This document shows, in pieces, positions 25,926 through 34,387 of a DNA stretch of 61,606 nucleotides. The stretch covers positions 1 through 61,606 of the forward strand of contig JAFVAQ010000028.1 of NCBI GenBank assembly GCA_017480495.1. Direction: 5' to 3'. The translations under genes were made by a program, and so were the position numbers. Under the pieces are notes generated by a model. That model was not told the DNA's origin. It worked only from the letters and a program-made list of their open reading frames with translations, and made no database searches. Numbering within the stretch: the first letter of the stretch is position 1; every line of letters begins with the position of its first letter. Origin of the DNA: Eubacterium sp. Its GTDB lineage: Bacteria > Bacillota > Clostridia > Lachnospirales > Lachnospiraceae.

Positions 25926-28900
25926 TTAAACGAAGTCAAAGGTCTGCTGTGTATAATCCAGATCCTTATATTCGAGTTCCTCACCCTTAGTCTTACTGCT
26001 GTAGTTAACTACTACTGTTGTAGTTCTGTTGCCAGTCATCTGTTGACCAAGAACGTAGTTGATATCAAACTTCGCGGTTATCTCAGGAGTCGCTCCACGG
26101 GCAGGAACGATTAATTGACATTTATTTTCTTCCAGGAGCCTGAAGATAGGTTCCCAGATATATATATCCTTAGCCGCTCCAAATGGGTTATCGATAAAGA
26201 GCGTCTTCGACCTAGTTGTATCCACGATTGAATACATTCCAGATATATAATTGATTATCGAAATCAGGAACTGAATGTATATACCCTGTGACTGTCCTGT
26301 ACTACCTACAGCCTCTTCGTATCTGAGGTATCTGCTCTGCTCCTTGATACGTTCTCTCTTGTAGAGCATCAGTCTAATCTTAGACATATCCGTTACTATT
26401 ACTGAGAAGAGCTTCTTCATAGCAAGACTTCCACTCAGGAACTTCTGTCTGTCGTTATCAGTCTCCTTCTTATCTACCTCTTCAACAACAGAGTCGATAT
26501 ATTCAGACATTCTGTCCTTGATGAATTCATCCTTTACATATGGAATAGAAAGTCTGATCATCTGAACCTTCTCATTCCCCATTGTAATTTCTGACAGCTT
26601 AGTCAGCTTATCCAGCTCAGTTCTGACATCCAGACATCTCTCTACACACTGATCCACGAAGTTATCCTTCAGCTGCTGCATGCTTAAGAGACTCTTCTCT
26701 ACTCTATCTCTTTCAAGGATAATGATCTCGATAACATCTCTCAGTCTCTTCAGAAGCTTCTCTGCCTCGTCTCTATTTTCAGGAATGCTTACATCATCTC
26801 TTATTGAAACCGCAAGCTCCTGAACCTTCATACCTATGAGCGTATCATATACATTCATCTTGACCTTCAGCATATCTGCTCTGGCTCTATCTATATCCTT
26901 AGAAAGTTTGTCGTACTTCATTATCAGGTTGTCGAAATTCTCACTGATATTGTCCATGCTTTCAAGAGGAGCAAGCTCAGATATATTAATGTTATTGGAC
27001 TCAACTATTCTAGTAGCCATACGATTCAGCTCGTCACTACTTCTAGCTGCACTAGCCGCTTTGTCGAGATCTCTCTTTGCTTCTTCGAGGTCACTCTTCA
27101 GCTGCTGTCTCATAGCCCGGAGTTCCTCCACTGATTTAAGATTTCCCTCCTGCTTCTCTTCCCCAATATGAGCAAGTCTCTCAACAGCTTCTGGTCCGAA
27201 CTCAGACTCCAGTCTCTCTTTAGCATACTGAATACTTCCCTCAAGTCTTGCCTTCTCAGTATTTATTCCAGCGAGATCCTTCTCAAGAGCCACTCTGTCC
27301 TGATTCATTTTGCCAAGCTCTTCCTTCATTGTCGCAAGAACCGAATCAGGAACCTTGGTTATGCCAGAACTCTTGTCCTGTTCTTCCAGATCCTTAATAT
27401 CTATTCCGAGTCCTGTTATGACTCTGGTCTGTCTATCTATCGTAGCCTTAAGGGTATCCTCCAGGAGCTTCTCCTTCTCAAGAGATATTCTGCTATCTCC
27501 TGAACCACCAAGAGCTCTATCGAAAGCACTTTCCAGTTCGTCGTCACTTAGATCAAGAGGTGGGAATGGAGTATTATCAACATAGTAAATGCTATACTTA
27601 TTCTCCCATCTATAATCCAGCTCCTGCTTTTCCTGATTAAGACTTTCAACCAGAGATTTCTGCTCCAGAGCTTTAAGCTCCGCACTTCTTATCTCTGAAT
27701 CTATTTCACCCAGTCTCTTATCGAGACTATTTCTCTCACTCTTTAGCTTATCCTTCTTAGAGGAAGCTTCATTTATTCTGTCCTGAAGAGATACAAGGTT
27801 GCTCAGGCTTATCATAGAAGTCTGGTCCTTCTCCATCTTGGCCTTTAGACCTTCCATCTTCTCCTGAAGCTTCTCTATATCTCTCTCCAGCTGGCTACGA
27901 ACATCCGTTTCTTCATTCACGGCCTTCTCGAGGGCATTTCTCTTTTCACTTAATTCCTCGAAGTCTGCTTCTACCGTTGCATAGCCCTTTGCCTTATAAT
28001 TTCTGACAAAGTCCATATCCTCACGAAGAGTTTCGAGCATAGCTTCATTATTCTTCAGCTCTTCTCTATGATTATCTATTTCTGAACCAAGGAGTCTAAG
28101 CTTTGAATCCATAAACTTAGGATCGATAAAGAACTCCTTAGGGCGTCTGATACATTCAACTCCCTCACCAAGAATTAGACCAGTTTCTCCCAGTTCATTC
28201 TTGTCATAGACAAATATCTCCTCGTCTGTATCCAGCTCCATCAGACCTGGATCATTCATAAGTGTACGAATATCCTCGACGATTATTCCATATGCGATTC
28301 CAGGTTCTTTGCTCAGCACCTCAGTTCTCGCAGCTTCTGGAAGAGCGGACAAATAGTCCATACCATACATCGCTGTTATTCCGTGTCTGGTAAAGAGATA
28401 ATCCATCACCTTCTGAACTCCAGGAGTCACATCTATGAGGCGGCCATTTCTTATATCTGCCTCTCTCTTCTCCAGCTTTTCAAGTTCCTGACGAAGCTGA
28501 TAAACCTTTATAACACTACTACTGATTCTATCCTGCAGACTGTCCTCTACATTTTCTGGAGACGCCTCTCTCTCATCAGAATAAATACTGCAGATAGAAG
28601 TATATTTTCCTTTTAGGTTCTTATACTCCGTCAGCTTTTCAGATAGCACCTCGAGTTCAGCCTCAGCTATTCTCTGTTCTGAGATAGATTCCTCGAGCTT
28701 CTTTTCAGACTGAACGAGGTCTGTTTCAAGCTTTTGCTTCTTCTCCGCTAAACTTGATATCTCTTCTTCTTCCTTTCGGATATCTGACTCAATATCTCTC
28801 ATAGAGGATCTAGGATCCATCATCATACCGATGCTTACATCATCTCTAAGGGAGTCCATTTCTTTTTCAAGGAGGGATATATCCTGACTCAGATATTCCA

Positions 28901-30335
28901 GTCTGCTTCCTGCGACAGCCTTCTCTGTTTCGCCTTCATTTCTAGCCTTGCGGAGTTTCTCCACTTCGGTCGTTGCAGCATTTAGAGACTCCTTTAGTGG
29001 AACAAGTCTTGCATCTATATCTGCCTGCTTCTTATCAAGTCTATCTCTGATATTAGCAACAACAGTATAGATATCCTGAGCATCCTTCGGAATATCCTTC
29101 TTCTCCCTTTTAAGAGATTCAAGCTCGGACAGGGAATTCCTTAGTTCCAGATATTCATTCTCTGCAACTCTCTGCTTATATGCCATATCAGTAAGATTTA
29201 TCTCCGACTGAAGCTTACTGATACCAGCAGACTTATGGTCCAGAAGATCATTTCTGGAAGCAAGTTCTTCGATATCTTTATATATCTTAAGTATCTCTAT
29301 AAGTTCATTTGTAGAGCTGAGTTTCTCCTGCGCTTCTTCCATCTTAGCCTGGAGAGCTGCCATTCTATCCTCACGACTCTTCTTCTCATTTTCTAGAGTC
29401 ACAAGTATCTGTCCACACTGAGAAGCCGTTTTCTCCTGCTCAACATATAGCTCCATAAAGGACTCTATTCTATCGATCAGAAGCTGAACCAGTTCCTGCT
29501 CGTGATCATAGAGCTGTATTCCCTTCTTCTTCTCCGCGAGACTCTTCAGCTCCTCCTGAATAGTCATAAGAAGTGAAACAGTACTTTCTGTCTTGTCAGA
29601 CTCTCTCTCTGTTTTAGCTTGATAAGCTTTCTCTATTATTTCCTCTATCAGAAGATCTTCGATTACTCTTCTGGTAGTCTTGTAGTTTGATTCAAAGTAA
29701 GTACGTACGTGTCCCTCGGTTTTATTGATTCCACGGATTATCTCCCAATGACTTTCGTACAGTCCATAGCCCGCGATGAATCTCTGATATTCACCCTTCC
29801 TGTCAAAGATCTGAACTATCAGATTCTTATCATTTCTGGATAGGTCATGTAGATAATTTCTGAGAGCCTTGTAGGATATTCTCTCATTATCCTTTACGAG
29901 AGGAAGATTCACGATATCATTCTTGTTATAGTCGCGATAGAAGATAACATAGTTGAAATACTCTATCTGAGCAGTTCCGTCCTCTCTATCCTCTTCGGTC
30001 GTTGCGGCCTTTCTGGCAGCAAAGCCTGTTGTCATATATCGCATTCCCTCTTTGATATCCACATCATCGAGCTTCCATTCGATCAGGGAATGTATAACAG
30101 TATTGCTTGGATCTCTGAAGAGCTTCTCAATAGGCTGCTTATCATCCAGTGTACTGTTAGGTATCAGATTCTGCATAAGGAGAAGCATGAGCACACTCTT
30201 ACCACCACCATTTGCTAGATCGTAGAGGGTATTTCTTCCATACATTCTCATAGAGAAATCATCATAGCTCTGAGTACCGAAGTTATACTTAACATTATTT
30301 ACTCTTATACGATTAATACTAGGCATCTGATTCAC
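25926..30335 (-). CDS. JetC/MukB-like SMC coiled-coil ATPase
   Basis: A 1469-residue SMC-type ATPase. An N-terminal Walker A LYDLANGGGKS (K46) is followed by long heptad coiled coil (about 230-620). A hinge-like globular segment of about 130 residues contains HGITAMYGMDYLSALPEAAR, a second coiled coil follows, and the C-terminal head has signature STGQSQG (about 1345) and Walker B TLFIDNPFG (about 1382). The residue after the Walker B Asp is Asn rather than the usual Glu. I recall DNPFG in related type III JetC proteins, so this may be a family trait. The gene overlaps the jetB-like gene by 17 nt. A loop-extruding DNA-sensing role is inferred from the family. Confidence 0.85.
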   Translation of the reverse strand: MNQMPSINRIRVNNVKYNFGTQSYDDFSMRMYGRNTLYDLANGGGKSVLMLLLMQNLIPNSTLDDKQPIEKLFRDPSNTVIHSLIEWKLDDVDIKEGMRYMTTGFAARKAATTEEDREDGTAQIEYFNYVIFYRDYNKNDIVNLPLVKDNERISYKALRNYLHDLSRNDKNLIVQIFDRKGEYQRFIAGYGLYESHWEIIRGINKTEGHVRTYFESNYKTTRRVIEDLLIEEIIEKAYQAKTERESDKTESTVSLLMTIQEELKSLAEKKKGIQLYDHEQELVQLLIDRIESFMELYVEQEKTASQCGQILVTLENEKKSREDRMAALQAKMEEAQEKLSSTNELIEILKIYKDIEELASRNDLLDHKSAGISKLQSEINLTDMAYKQRVAENEYLELRNSLSELESLKREKKDIPKDAQDIYTVVANIRDRLDKKQADIDARLVPLKESLNAATTEVEKLRKARNEGETEKAVAGSRLEYLSQDISLLEKEMDSLRDDVSIGMMMDPRSSMRDIESDIRKEEEEISSLAEKKQKLETDLVQSEKKLEESISEQRIAEAELEVLSEKLTEYKNLKGKYTSICSIYSDEREASPENVEDSLQDRISSSVIKVYQLRQELEKLEKREADIRNGRLIDVTPGVQKVMDYLFTRHGITAMYGMDYLSALPEAARTEVLSKEPGIAYGIIVEDIRTLMNDPGLMELDTDEEIFVYDKNELGETGLILGEGVECIRRPKEFFIDPKFMDSKLRLLGSEIDNHREELKNNEAMLETLREDMDFVRNYKAKGYATVEADFEELSEKRNALEKAVNEETDVRSQLERDIEKLQEKMEGLKAKMEKDQTSMISLSNLVSLQDRINEASSKKDKLKSERNSLDKRLGEIDSEIRSAELKALEQKSLVESLNQEKQELDYRWENKYSIYYVDNTPFPPLDLSDDELESAFDRALGGSGDSRISLEKEKLLEDTLKATIDRQTRVITGLGIDIKDLEEQDKSSGITKVPDSVLATMKEELGKMNQDRVALEKDLAGINTEKARLEGSIQYAKERLESEFGPEAVERLAHIGEEKQEGNLKSVEELRAMRQQLKSDLEEAKRDLDKAASAARSSDELNRMATRIVESNNINISELAPLESMDNISENFDNLIMKYDKLSKDIDRARADMLKVKMNVYDTLIGMKVQELAVSIRDDVSIPENRDEAEKLLKRLRDVIEIIILERDRVEKSLLSMQQLKDNFVDQCVERCLDVRTELDKLTKLSEITMGNEKVQMIRLSIPYVKDEFIKDRMSEYIDSVVEEVDKKETDNDRQKFLSGSLAMKKLFSVIVTDMSKIRLMLYKRERIKEQSRYLRYEEAVGSTGQSQGIYIQFLISIINYISGMYSIVDTTRSKTLFIDNPFGAAKDIYIWEPIFRLLEENKCQLIVPARGATPEITAKFDINYVLGQQMTGNRTTTVVVNYSSKTKGEELEYKDLDYTQQTFDFV

Positions 30336-31032
30336 CTCCGTTCAGTTCGGCGAAGATGGCGCTGCCATTATCCTCGAAATAGTTTTCTGCAATTGCATGG
30401 AATCTATCGGTAGGATATAGTCTGTCGTCAATCACAGTAAATATCCCTTCAGTATTCATGAAGTTGCTAGCCAGCTTAACAAAGCCCACGCGGGAACCAC
30501 GAGAAGCCTTATTTCTATCCTTATCCTCAGATATCATTGGAGGAAGCGAATCCCACAGAAGCGCAACAGCCTTGAAGGAGCTGTCATTTGTATCATCTGT
30601 GCTATATACATTTATGTCTCCACTGATTCTGCTAAGCTCACGACTTACTGATTCTATTATCTCATCAACTCTGACATAGTCCTTAACCTGATAAGTGTCA
30701 GAGGTTTTGTAGAACTGGAGCAATGTTTCATAAACTATGAAATAAACAAGGTAGAGTTCCTTGTTGAGTCTGAGCCCCAGATTTCTCTTCAACTCATCAT
30801 TTGTATATCCAAAGACTTTATTTCCACTACCCGCTGTAACGAAGATGGACTCATTATATTCATAGAGCTTCAGATTGAGTCTATCCAGCAGACCAACAAC
30901 TGTGTCATAAACCTCGGAATCAGAGTAGAAAGAGTTATAGAGCTCGCTGGTTTCCTTATCCTTAGAAGATATACTTTTTCCAGACGCGAGCACGCTATAT
31001 ATATCAAGTGCTTTCTCAAGTGATTTCTCCAT
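30319..31032 (-). CDS. JetB/MukE-like KITE subunit (DUF6063-like)
   Basis: A 237-residue soluble protein between the JetA-like and SMC genes, the usual position for the KITE subunit that bridges kleisin and ATPase. Visible features: an N-terminal helical stretch, KVFGYTNDELKRNLGLRLNK, LYLVYFIVYETLLQFY, and a winged-helix-like C-terminal half ending in TVIDDRLYPTDRFHAIAENY. No enzymatic motif. The start overlaps the preceding stop by one base, and the end overlaps the SMC gene by 17 nt, which implies translational coupling and a stoichiometric complex. The family name comes from memory and context. Confidence 0.7.
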   Translation of the reverse strand: MEKSLEKALDIYSVLASGKSISSKDKETSELYNSFYSDSEVYDTVVGLLDRLNLKLYEYNESIFVTAGSGNKVFGYTNDELKRNLGLRLNKELYLVYFIVYETLLQFYKTSDTYQVKDYVRVDEIIESVSRELSRISGDINVYSTDDTNDSSFKAVALLWDSLPPMISEDKDRNKASRGSRVGFVKLASNFMNTEGIFTVIDDRLYPTDRFHAIAENYFEDNGSAIFAELNGGESDA

Positions 31033-32588
31033 CAGTCCATCCTCCTTTCATCTATTCTCACGAATGTCATATCTGTTATCTCGCCTATCTCGCCAGAATC
31101 CTCAAGTTCCAGTTTGATAGTATCAGTTCCAAAATGTATCTCAAAGGCCATATCAGCAAATTCGTCCAGCTGATCCGGAGATATATACTCCGCCACCATT
31201 CCTTCGAGGAAGGTTTCAGCATTTTCTCTTATATCCTTTATGCTGTAATGCTCCTTGCCAGCAAGGTGCGTCATGAAGGAATAATAATCTCTATTCTTAT
31301 AAATATCAGCCGCGAACTTGACCTCGAGTATCGCATTATATTCTTCAAGCGTAACCTTCTCCCATCTCTTCAGTCTTCCGACTAATTCGAGGAAGAGCTT
31401 AGCGAAGTTTCTTCCTGTATTCTCCGTCAGGATTTCATCCTCGTACCGGAAGCTTAGATCCGCCTTTACTTCTTCTCTTGTCTCACCCTTCAGAGATTCT
31501 GTTGTTTTCTGAAGGACTATGTTATCGATAGTTGCGATGGCGAGGGACTTGTGTCTCTTCGGAAGCAGGAAAGGATTGATCATATTCATGAGGGCATCGA
31601 GCCTGTCTTCCTTTATCATTCTTCCAAGAGTTGCTTCGTAGTCATAGGAAACTCGTAGGCTTCTCGTTCTGCTGCGTCTTACCATTTCATCAGAGAACCT
31701 GGACAGCTCCGCCGTTGCCGCGATAAGAGCACTGTGACTCTCAATCGTTTGCTTCAGCATTGTCTGAAGAGAAGTTATATCGCGAGCAGTCTTCGTATCT
31801 CCACCGTAGGTAAGTCTTGCAACCGCCTTATCCACCAGCTCTCTATTTCTAGCAAAGGACTTACGCTCCTCAGCAAACCAGACAGAAGTCTGATCCATAT
31901 ATTCGTCTACCGCCTTCGTACCAGCGTGGACGTCTGTAAGTAGGAGCTGAACTACTTCTTCTCTCTTTTTCTCCAGAGCCTTAACTTCGATATTGATTCT
32001 CTGGATCACATCCATACTTCCACTAAAGTTTTCAGACTTGATCAGTTTCTCGAGCAGGAGCTGATCCATGTTGATGCGGCTCTCATCACGAACTTCCTTA
32101 GTAGATAGATAAAACTCTATTCCATCCTCGGTGATGCTATAAACAACCTCGTCGGCTTTTACATTACTATCTATCAGCCTGACTCTCGCCACCTTCTCCT
32201 TCCTGTCAGCAGGATCAAAGAATGTGAACTCGAAAGCCTTTCCATAGTTGCGTAGCTTGTCGAAGATATATCTTACAAGTTCATCTATATCTTCCTTGGT
32301 ATTATCCTCATCCACTCTTATATCAAAATCTCTACTCAGAAGTTTAGAGCAGAAATCCTTATAACCTATGTATGTAACAGGACTATCGTTGAAGCTATTC
32401 TCATTTATAAAGTATCTCAGAACAGCAAGAGTTATATACCCCATATCAAGAGACTTATATCTGCCCTCTTTATACTGGCTGAAGGTACTTTCTGACAGCA
32501 CAAAAAAAGGATAGAATTTCCTTAGATTGAGTATACGCTCATAGTGATTTTTAATTATGTCATCAATCAGTGTAAACTGCTCTGCCAT
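31032..32588 (-). CDS. JetA/MukF-like kleisin subunit (DUF5716-like)
   Basis: First gene of the SMC operon, 518 residues. The N-terminal half looks like tandem winged helices (FTLIDDIIKNHYERILNLRK, DMGYITLAVLRYFINENSFN, then TEDGIEFYLSTKEVRDESRI). A long helical middle follows (about 190-330, including EVKALEKKREEVVQLLLTDV), and then a C-terminal globular region. The segment FYLSTKEVRDESRINMDQLL matches what I recall of JetA-family kleisins. The ATG at 32588 follows GGTGGAG; a GTG 15 nt upstream is possible. An extended -10 promoter lies about 70 nt upstream. Confidence 0.7.
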   Translation of the reverse strand: MAEQFTLIDDIIKNHYERILNLRKFYPFFVLSESTFSQYKEGRYKSLDMGYITLAVLRYFINENSFNDSPVTYIGYKDFCSKLLSRDFDIRVDEDNTKEDIDELVRYIFDKLRNYGKAFEFTFFDPADRKEKVARVRLIDSNVKADEVVYSITEDGIEFYLSTKEVRDESRINMDQLLLEKLIKSENFSGSMDVIQRINIEVKALEKKREEVVQLLLTDVHAGTKAVDEYMDQTSVWFAEERKSFARNRELVDKAVARLTYGGDTKTARDITSLQTMLKQTIESHSALIAATAELSRFSDEMVRRSRTRSLRVSYDYEATLGRMIKEDRLDALMNMINPFLLPKRHKSLAIATIDNIVLQKTTESLKGETREEVKADLSFRYEDEILTENTGRNFAKLFLELVGRLKRWEKVTLEEYNAILEVKFAADIYKNRDYYSFMTHLAGKEHYSIKDIRENAETFLEGMVAEYISPDQLDEFADMAFEIHFGTDTIKLELEDSGEIGEITDMTFVRIDERRMD

Positions 32589-32655
32589 AGCTCCACCCGA
32601 CACAAGTTTTTTCTAGATTTCTATGCTGATTTTTCCAGTCCGCATAGACTTCTAT

Positions 32656-32664
32656 ATTGTACCA
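32656..32664 (-). promoter_or_regulatory. Extended -10 promoter of the SMC operon
   Basis: Minus-strand TGGTACAAT gives an extended -10 (TACAAT at 32656-32661). The -35 is poor. The predicted transcript would start near 32649, about 60 nt before the JetA-like start codon. Confidence 0.5.
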
Positions 32665-32713
32665 TAAACTAAGGGAAAATACTATATTTTGCGATATGAA
32701 TATTAATGATCCA

Positions 32714-32760
32714 GTGGGGACGGTTCCTGTGACAACTTTTGTGAACAAAAATTCACAAAA
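32714..32760. repeat. REP-like GTGGGGACGGTTCCTGTGAC repeat with terminal hairpin
   Basis: This variant pairs the GGGACGGTTC core with GTGACAACTTTTG instead of the TGAGTA ends. It is followed by TTTTGTGAA/TTCACAAAA arms (32737-32745/32752-32760). Two copies in opposite orientation lie at 36842-36904. It sits between the divergent SMC operon and the AIM24-like gene. Confidence 0.7.
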
Positions 32761-32783
32761 AAATTTTAAAAATATCAAAAAAC

Positions 32784-32792
32784 TGTTACAAT
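32784..32792 (+). promoter_or_regulatory. Extended -10 promoter of the AIM24-like gene
   Basis: TGTTACAAT provides an extended -10 (TACAAT at 32787-32792). It lies 38 nt before the ATG and just after the repeat hairpin. The -35 region is AT-rich without a clear match. Confidence 0.45.
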
Positions 32793-32829
32793 AGAAATTG
32801 TCAAATAATAAACAGGAGGTATTTTAAGT

Positions 32830-33510
32830 ATGAATTATCAGATTCAAGGAGACAATCTTCCAGTTGTTCTTATCAACCTGGAAGCAGGTGAACAGGTGAG
32901 AACTGAAGGTGGCGGAATGTCATGGATGACTCCAAACATGAAGATGGAGACATCCGGTGGCGGACTTGGAAAAATGTTCAGCCGTGCAGTTTCAGGAGAG
33001 TCAATTTTCCAGAACATTTACACAGCTGAGGGTGGACCTGGAATGATCGCATGTGCATCAAGCTTCCCAGGATCTATCAAAGCATTCGAGGTAGGACCAG
33101 GAAACTCAATCATCCTTCAGAAGACAGCATTTCTTGCTTCAGTAGGAAACGTTGATCTTTCTATTCATTTCAAGAAAAAGCTCGGAGCAGGACTCTTCGG
33201 CGGTGAAGGCTTCATCATGCAGAAGGTATCTGGACAGGGTGTTGCATTTGCAGAGTTTGACGGATCAGTTATTGAGTATGATCTTCAGGCAGGACAGCAG
33301 ATGGTAATCGATACAGGAAATCTTGCAGCTATGACAGAGTCATGTACAATGGATATCCAGACTGTTAAGGGACTTAAGAACATCGCATTCGGTGGTGAAG
33401 GACTCTTCAACACAGTTGTTACAGGACCTGGACATATTTGGCTACAGTCAATGCCAGCATCTGGCCTTGCAGCAGCTATCCAGCCATACATCGTAACCTC
33501 AGGAAACTAA
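32830..33510 (+). CDS. AIM24/TIGR00266-family protein
   Basis: A 226-residue beta-rich protein. The glycine-rich pattern NLEAGEQVRTEGGGMSWMTP, then GPGNSIILQKTAFLASVGNV, QKVSGQGVAFAEFDGSVIEY and TGPGHIWLQSMPASGLAAAI follows the TIGR00266/AIM24 family, whose bacterial role is not established. No signal peptide. AACAGGAGGTATTTTAAGT supplies a strong ribosome-binding site. It is transcribed divergently from the SMC operon and is a single-gene unit ending at two REP-like repeats. Codon use resembles the highly expressed genes in the window. Confidence 0.85.
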   Translation: MNYQIQGDNLPVVLINLEAGEQVRTEGGGMSWMTPNMKMETSGGGLGKMFSRAVSGESIFQNIYTAEGGPGMIACASSFPGSIKAFEVGPGNSIILQKTAFLASVGNVDLSIHFKKKLGAGLFGGEGFIMQKVSGQGVAFAEFDGSVIEYDLQAGQQMVIDTGNLAAMTESCTMDIQTVKGLKNIAFGGEGLFNTVVTGPGHIWLQSMPASGLAAAIQPYIVTSGN

Positions 33511-33518
33511 ATCCAAAC

Positions 33519-33581
33519 TGAGTATATAGGGACGGTTCTTATTTACTCACTGAGTATATAGGGACGGTTCTTATTCACTCA
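33519..33581. repeat. Two direct REP-like repeats downstream of the AIM24-like gene
   Basis: Two 31-nt units (33519-33549 and 33551-33581) both start TGAGTATATAGGGACGGTTC and end in ACTCA, differing at one base. They share the unit found at 18541-18571 and, inverted, at 34250-34280 and 35266-35294. Confidence 0.85.
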
Positions 33582-33602
33582 CTTTCTATAGAAGCAAATA
33601 CA

Positions 33603-33664
33603 AAAATGGGGACATTTCTATTTTACACATTTTAAAGTGTGCAAATAAGAAATGTCCCCATTTT
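33603..33664. terminator. Long perfect hairpin between convergent genes (bidirectional terminator or REP variant)
   Basis: Arms AAAATGGGGACATTTCT (33603-33619) and AGAAATGTCCCCATTTT (33648-33664) are perfectly complementary over 17 bp, with further pairing inside (CACA/TGTG). The GGGGACA core resembles the neighbouring repeats, with ATTTCT in place of GGTTCT. It lies between the convergent AIM24-like and lipoprotein genes and ends in TTTT in both directions, so it could terminate both. Confidence 0.7.
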
Positions 33665-33707
33665 CACTATGATTTAGTTCAAATAGTTTTATTAAATATC
33701 AATATCT

Positions 33708-34169
33708 CTACTGCTCCTCAGGGCTCTTAAATGTAAGGTCCGGATTTCCTCTTGAACGAAGCACTCCATCTGTTCCCTCGTAATAAACAGCACCACTATC
33801 AGTTGTCCATGTCTCATCCTCTTGAAGAGTTAAATACACCGTAGAACCATCGCTTGCATAAGCAGGAACTGTTGGCTTAGCCAGGTTACTAGAGGTATCT
33901 GACAGATCCTCAGTTGTAGCTTCTGGAGCAGTTTCTGGAGCTGCTTCTGTAGTTGACTTAGCCGCTGTAGTTGCTTCTGTTGTAGCTTCTGTAGTAGTCT
34001 TCGCCTCTGTTGTCGCAGCTGTAGTTGCTTCAGTAGTTTTTTCCTGTTCAGTAGTTGCTGCTGTGGTCTTTACTTCTTTCTTATCTTTCTTTGCGTCCTT
34101 CTTGTCGCCACATGCAACAAGTCCAAACATAAGTAATAGAACGACAATTGATAAAACTAGTTTTTTCAT
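33708..34169 (-). CDS. Thr/Ala/Glu-rich surface lipoprotein
   Basis: A 153-residue secreted lipoprotein. The signal peptide MKKLVLSIVVLLLMFGLVAC ends in the lipobox LVAC, so Cys20 would be lipidated. Lys-rich residues 21-33 are followed by a low-complexity stretch of about 70 residues built from TTEATTEA-type repeats, probably a wall-spanning linker. A short C-terminal domain follows (VYLTLQEDETWTTDSGAVYY and RGNPDLTF). No enzymatic motif. The function is unknown; a surface anchor or cell-envelope role fits. Confidence 0.75.
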   Translation of the reverse strand: MKKLVLSIVVLLLMFGLVACGDKKDAKKDKKEVKTTAATTEQEKTTEATTAATTEAKTTTEATTEATTAAKSTTEAAPETAPEATTEDLSDTSSNLAKPTVPAYASDGSTVYLTLQEDETWTTDSGAVYYEGTDGVLRSRGNPDLTFKSPEEQ

Positions 34170-34249
34170 TTTTTTATATCCTCCGCGAAATTATTTTACC
34201 ACTCAAATCATATTATATATATTAGTCCCTCAAAAAACCATCATAAAAA

Positions 34250-34280
34250 TGAGTAAATAAGAACCGTCCCTATATACTCA
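34250..34280. repeat. REP-like repeat, inverted copy
   Basis: A 31-nt unit starting TGAGTAAATAAGAACCGTCC and ending TATATACTCA, the reverse complement of the units at 33519-33581. It lies between the lipoprotein start and the HTH-Uma2 promoter. Confidence 0.85.
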
Positions 34281-34321
34281 TTAGTCCTTGTATCATTTTT
34301 GGATATATTTGGATATTATCC

Positions 34322-34350
34322 TTGTTGTTTTATCCATTTTTGGATATAAT
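34322..34350 (+). promoter_or_regulatory. Promoter with operator-like palindrome for the HTH-Uma2 gene
   Basis: -35 TTGTTG (34322-34327), 17-nt spacer, -10 TATAAT (34345-34350). The palindrome ATCCA TTTT TGGAT (34332-34345) fills the spacer and touches the -10. Related half-sites TTTTGGATAT and TTGGATATTATCC occur at 34297-34320. Such placement fits autorepression by the HTH domain of the encoded protein (inferred). Confidence 0.65.
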
Positions 34351-34387
34351 ATAATCAAGATAAATGTTATATAAAGGAGGGCAAATT

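Noticed and set aside
25051-32588. Calling the SMC operon a recently acquired phage-defence island
   Set aside because: Codon and base use look like the neighbours, and I saw no integrase, tRNA or attachment site. Flanking repeats alone do not show transfer.
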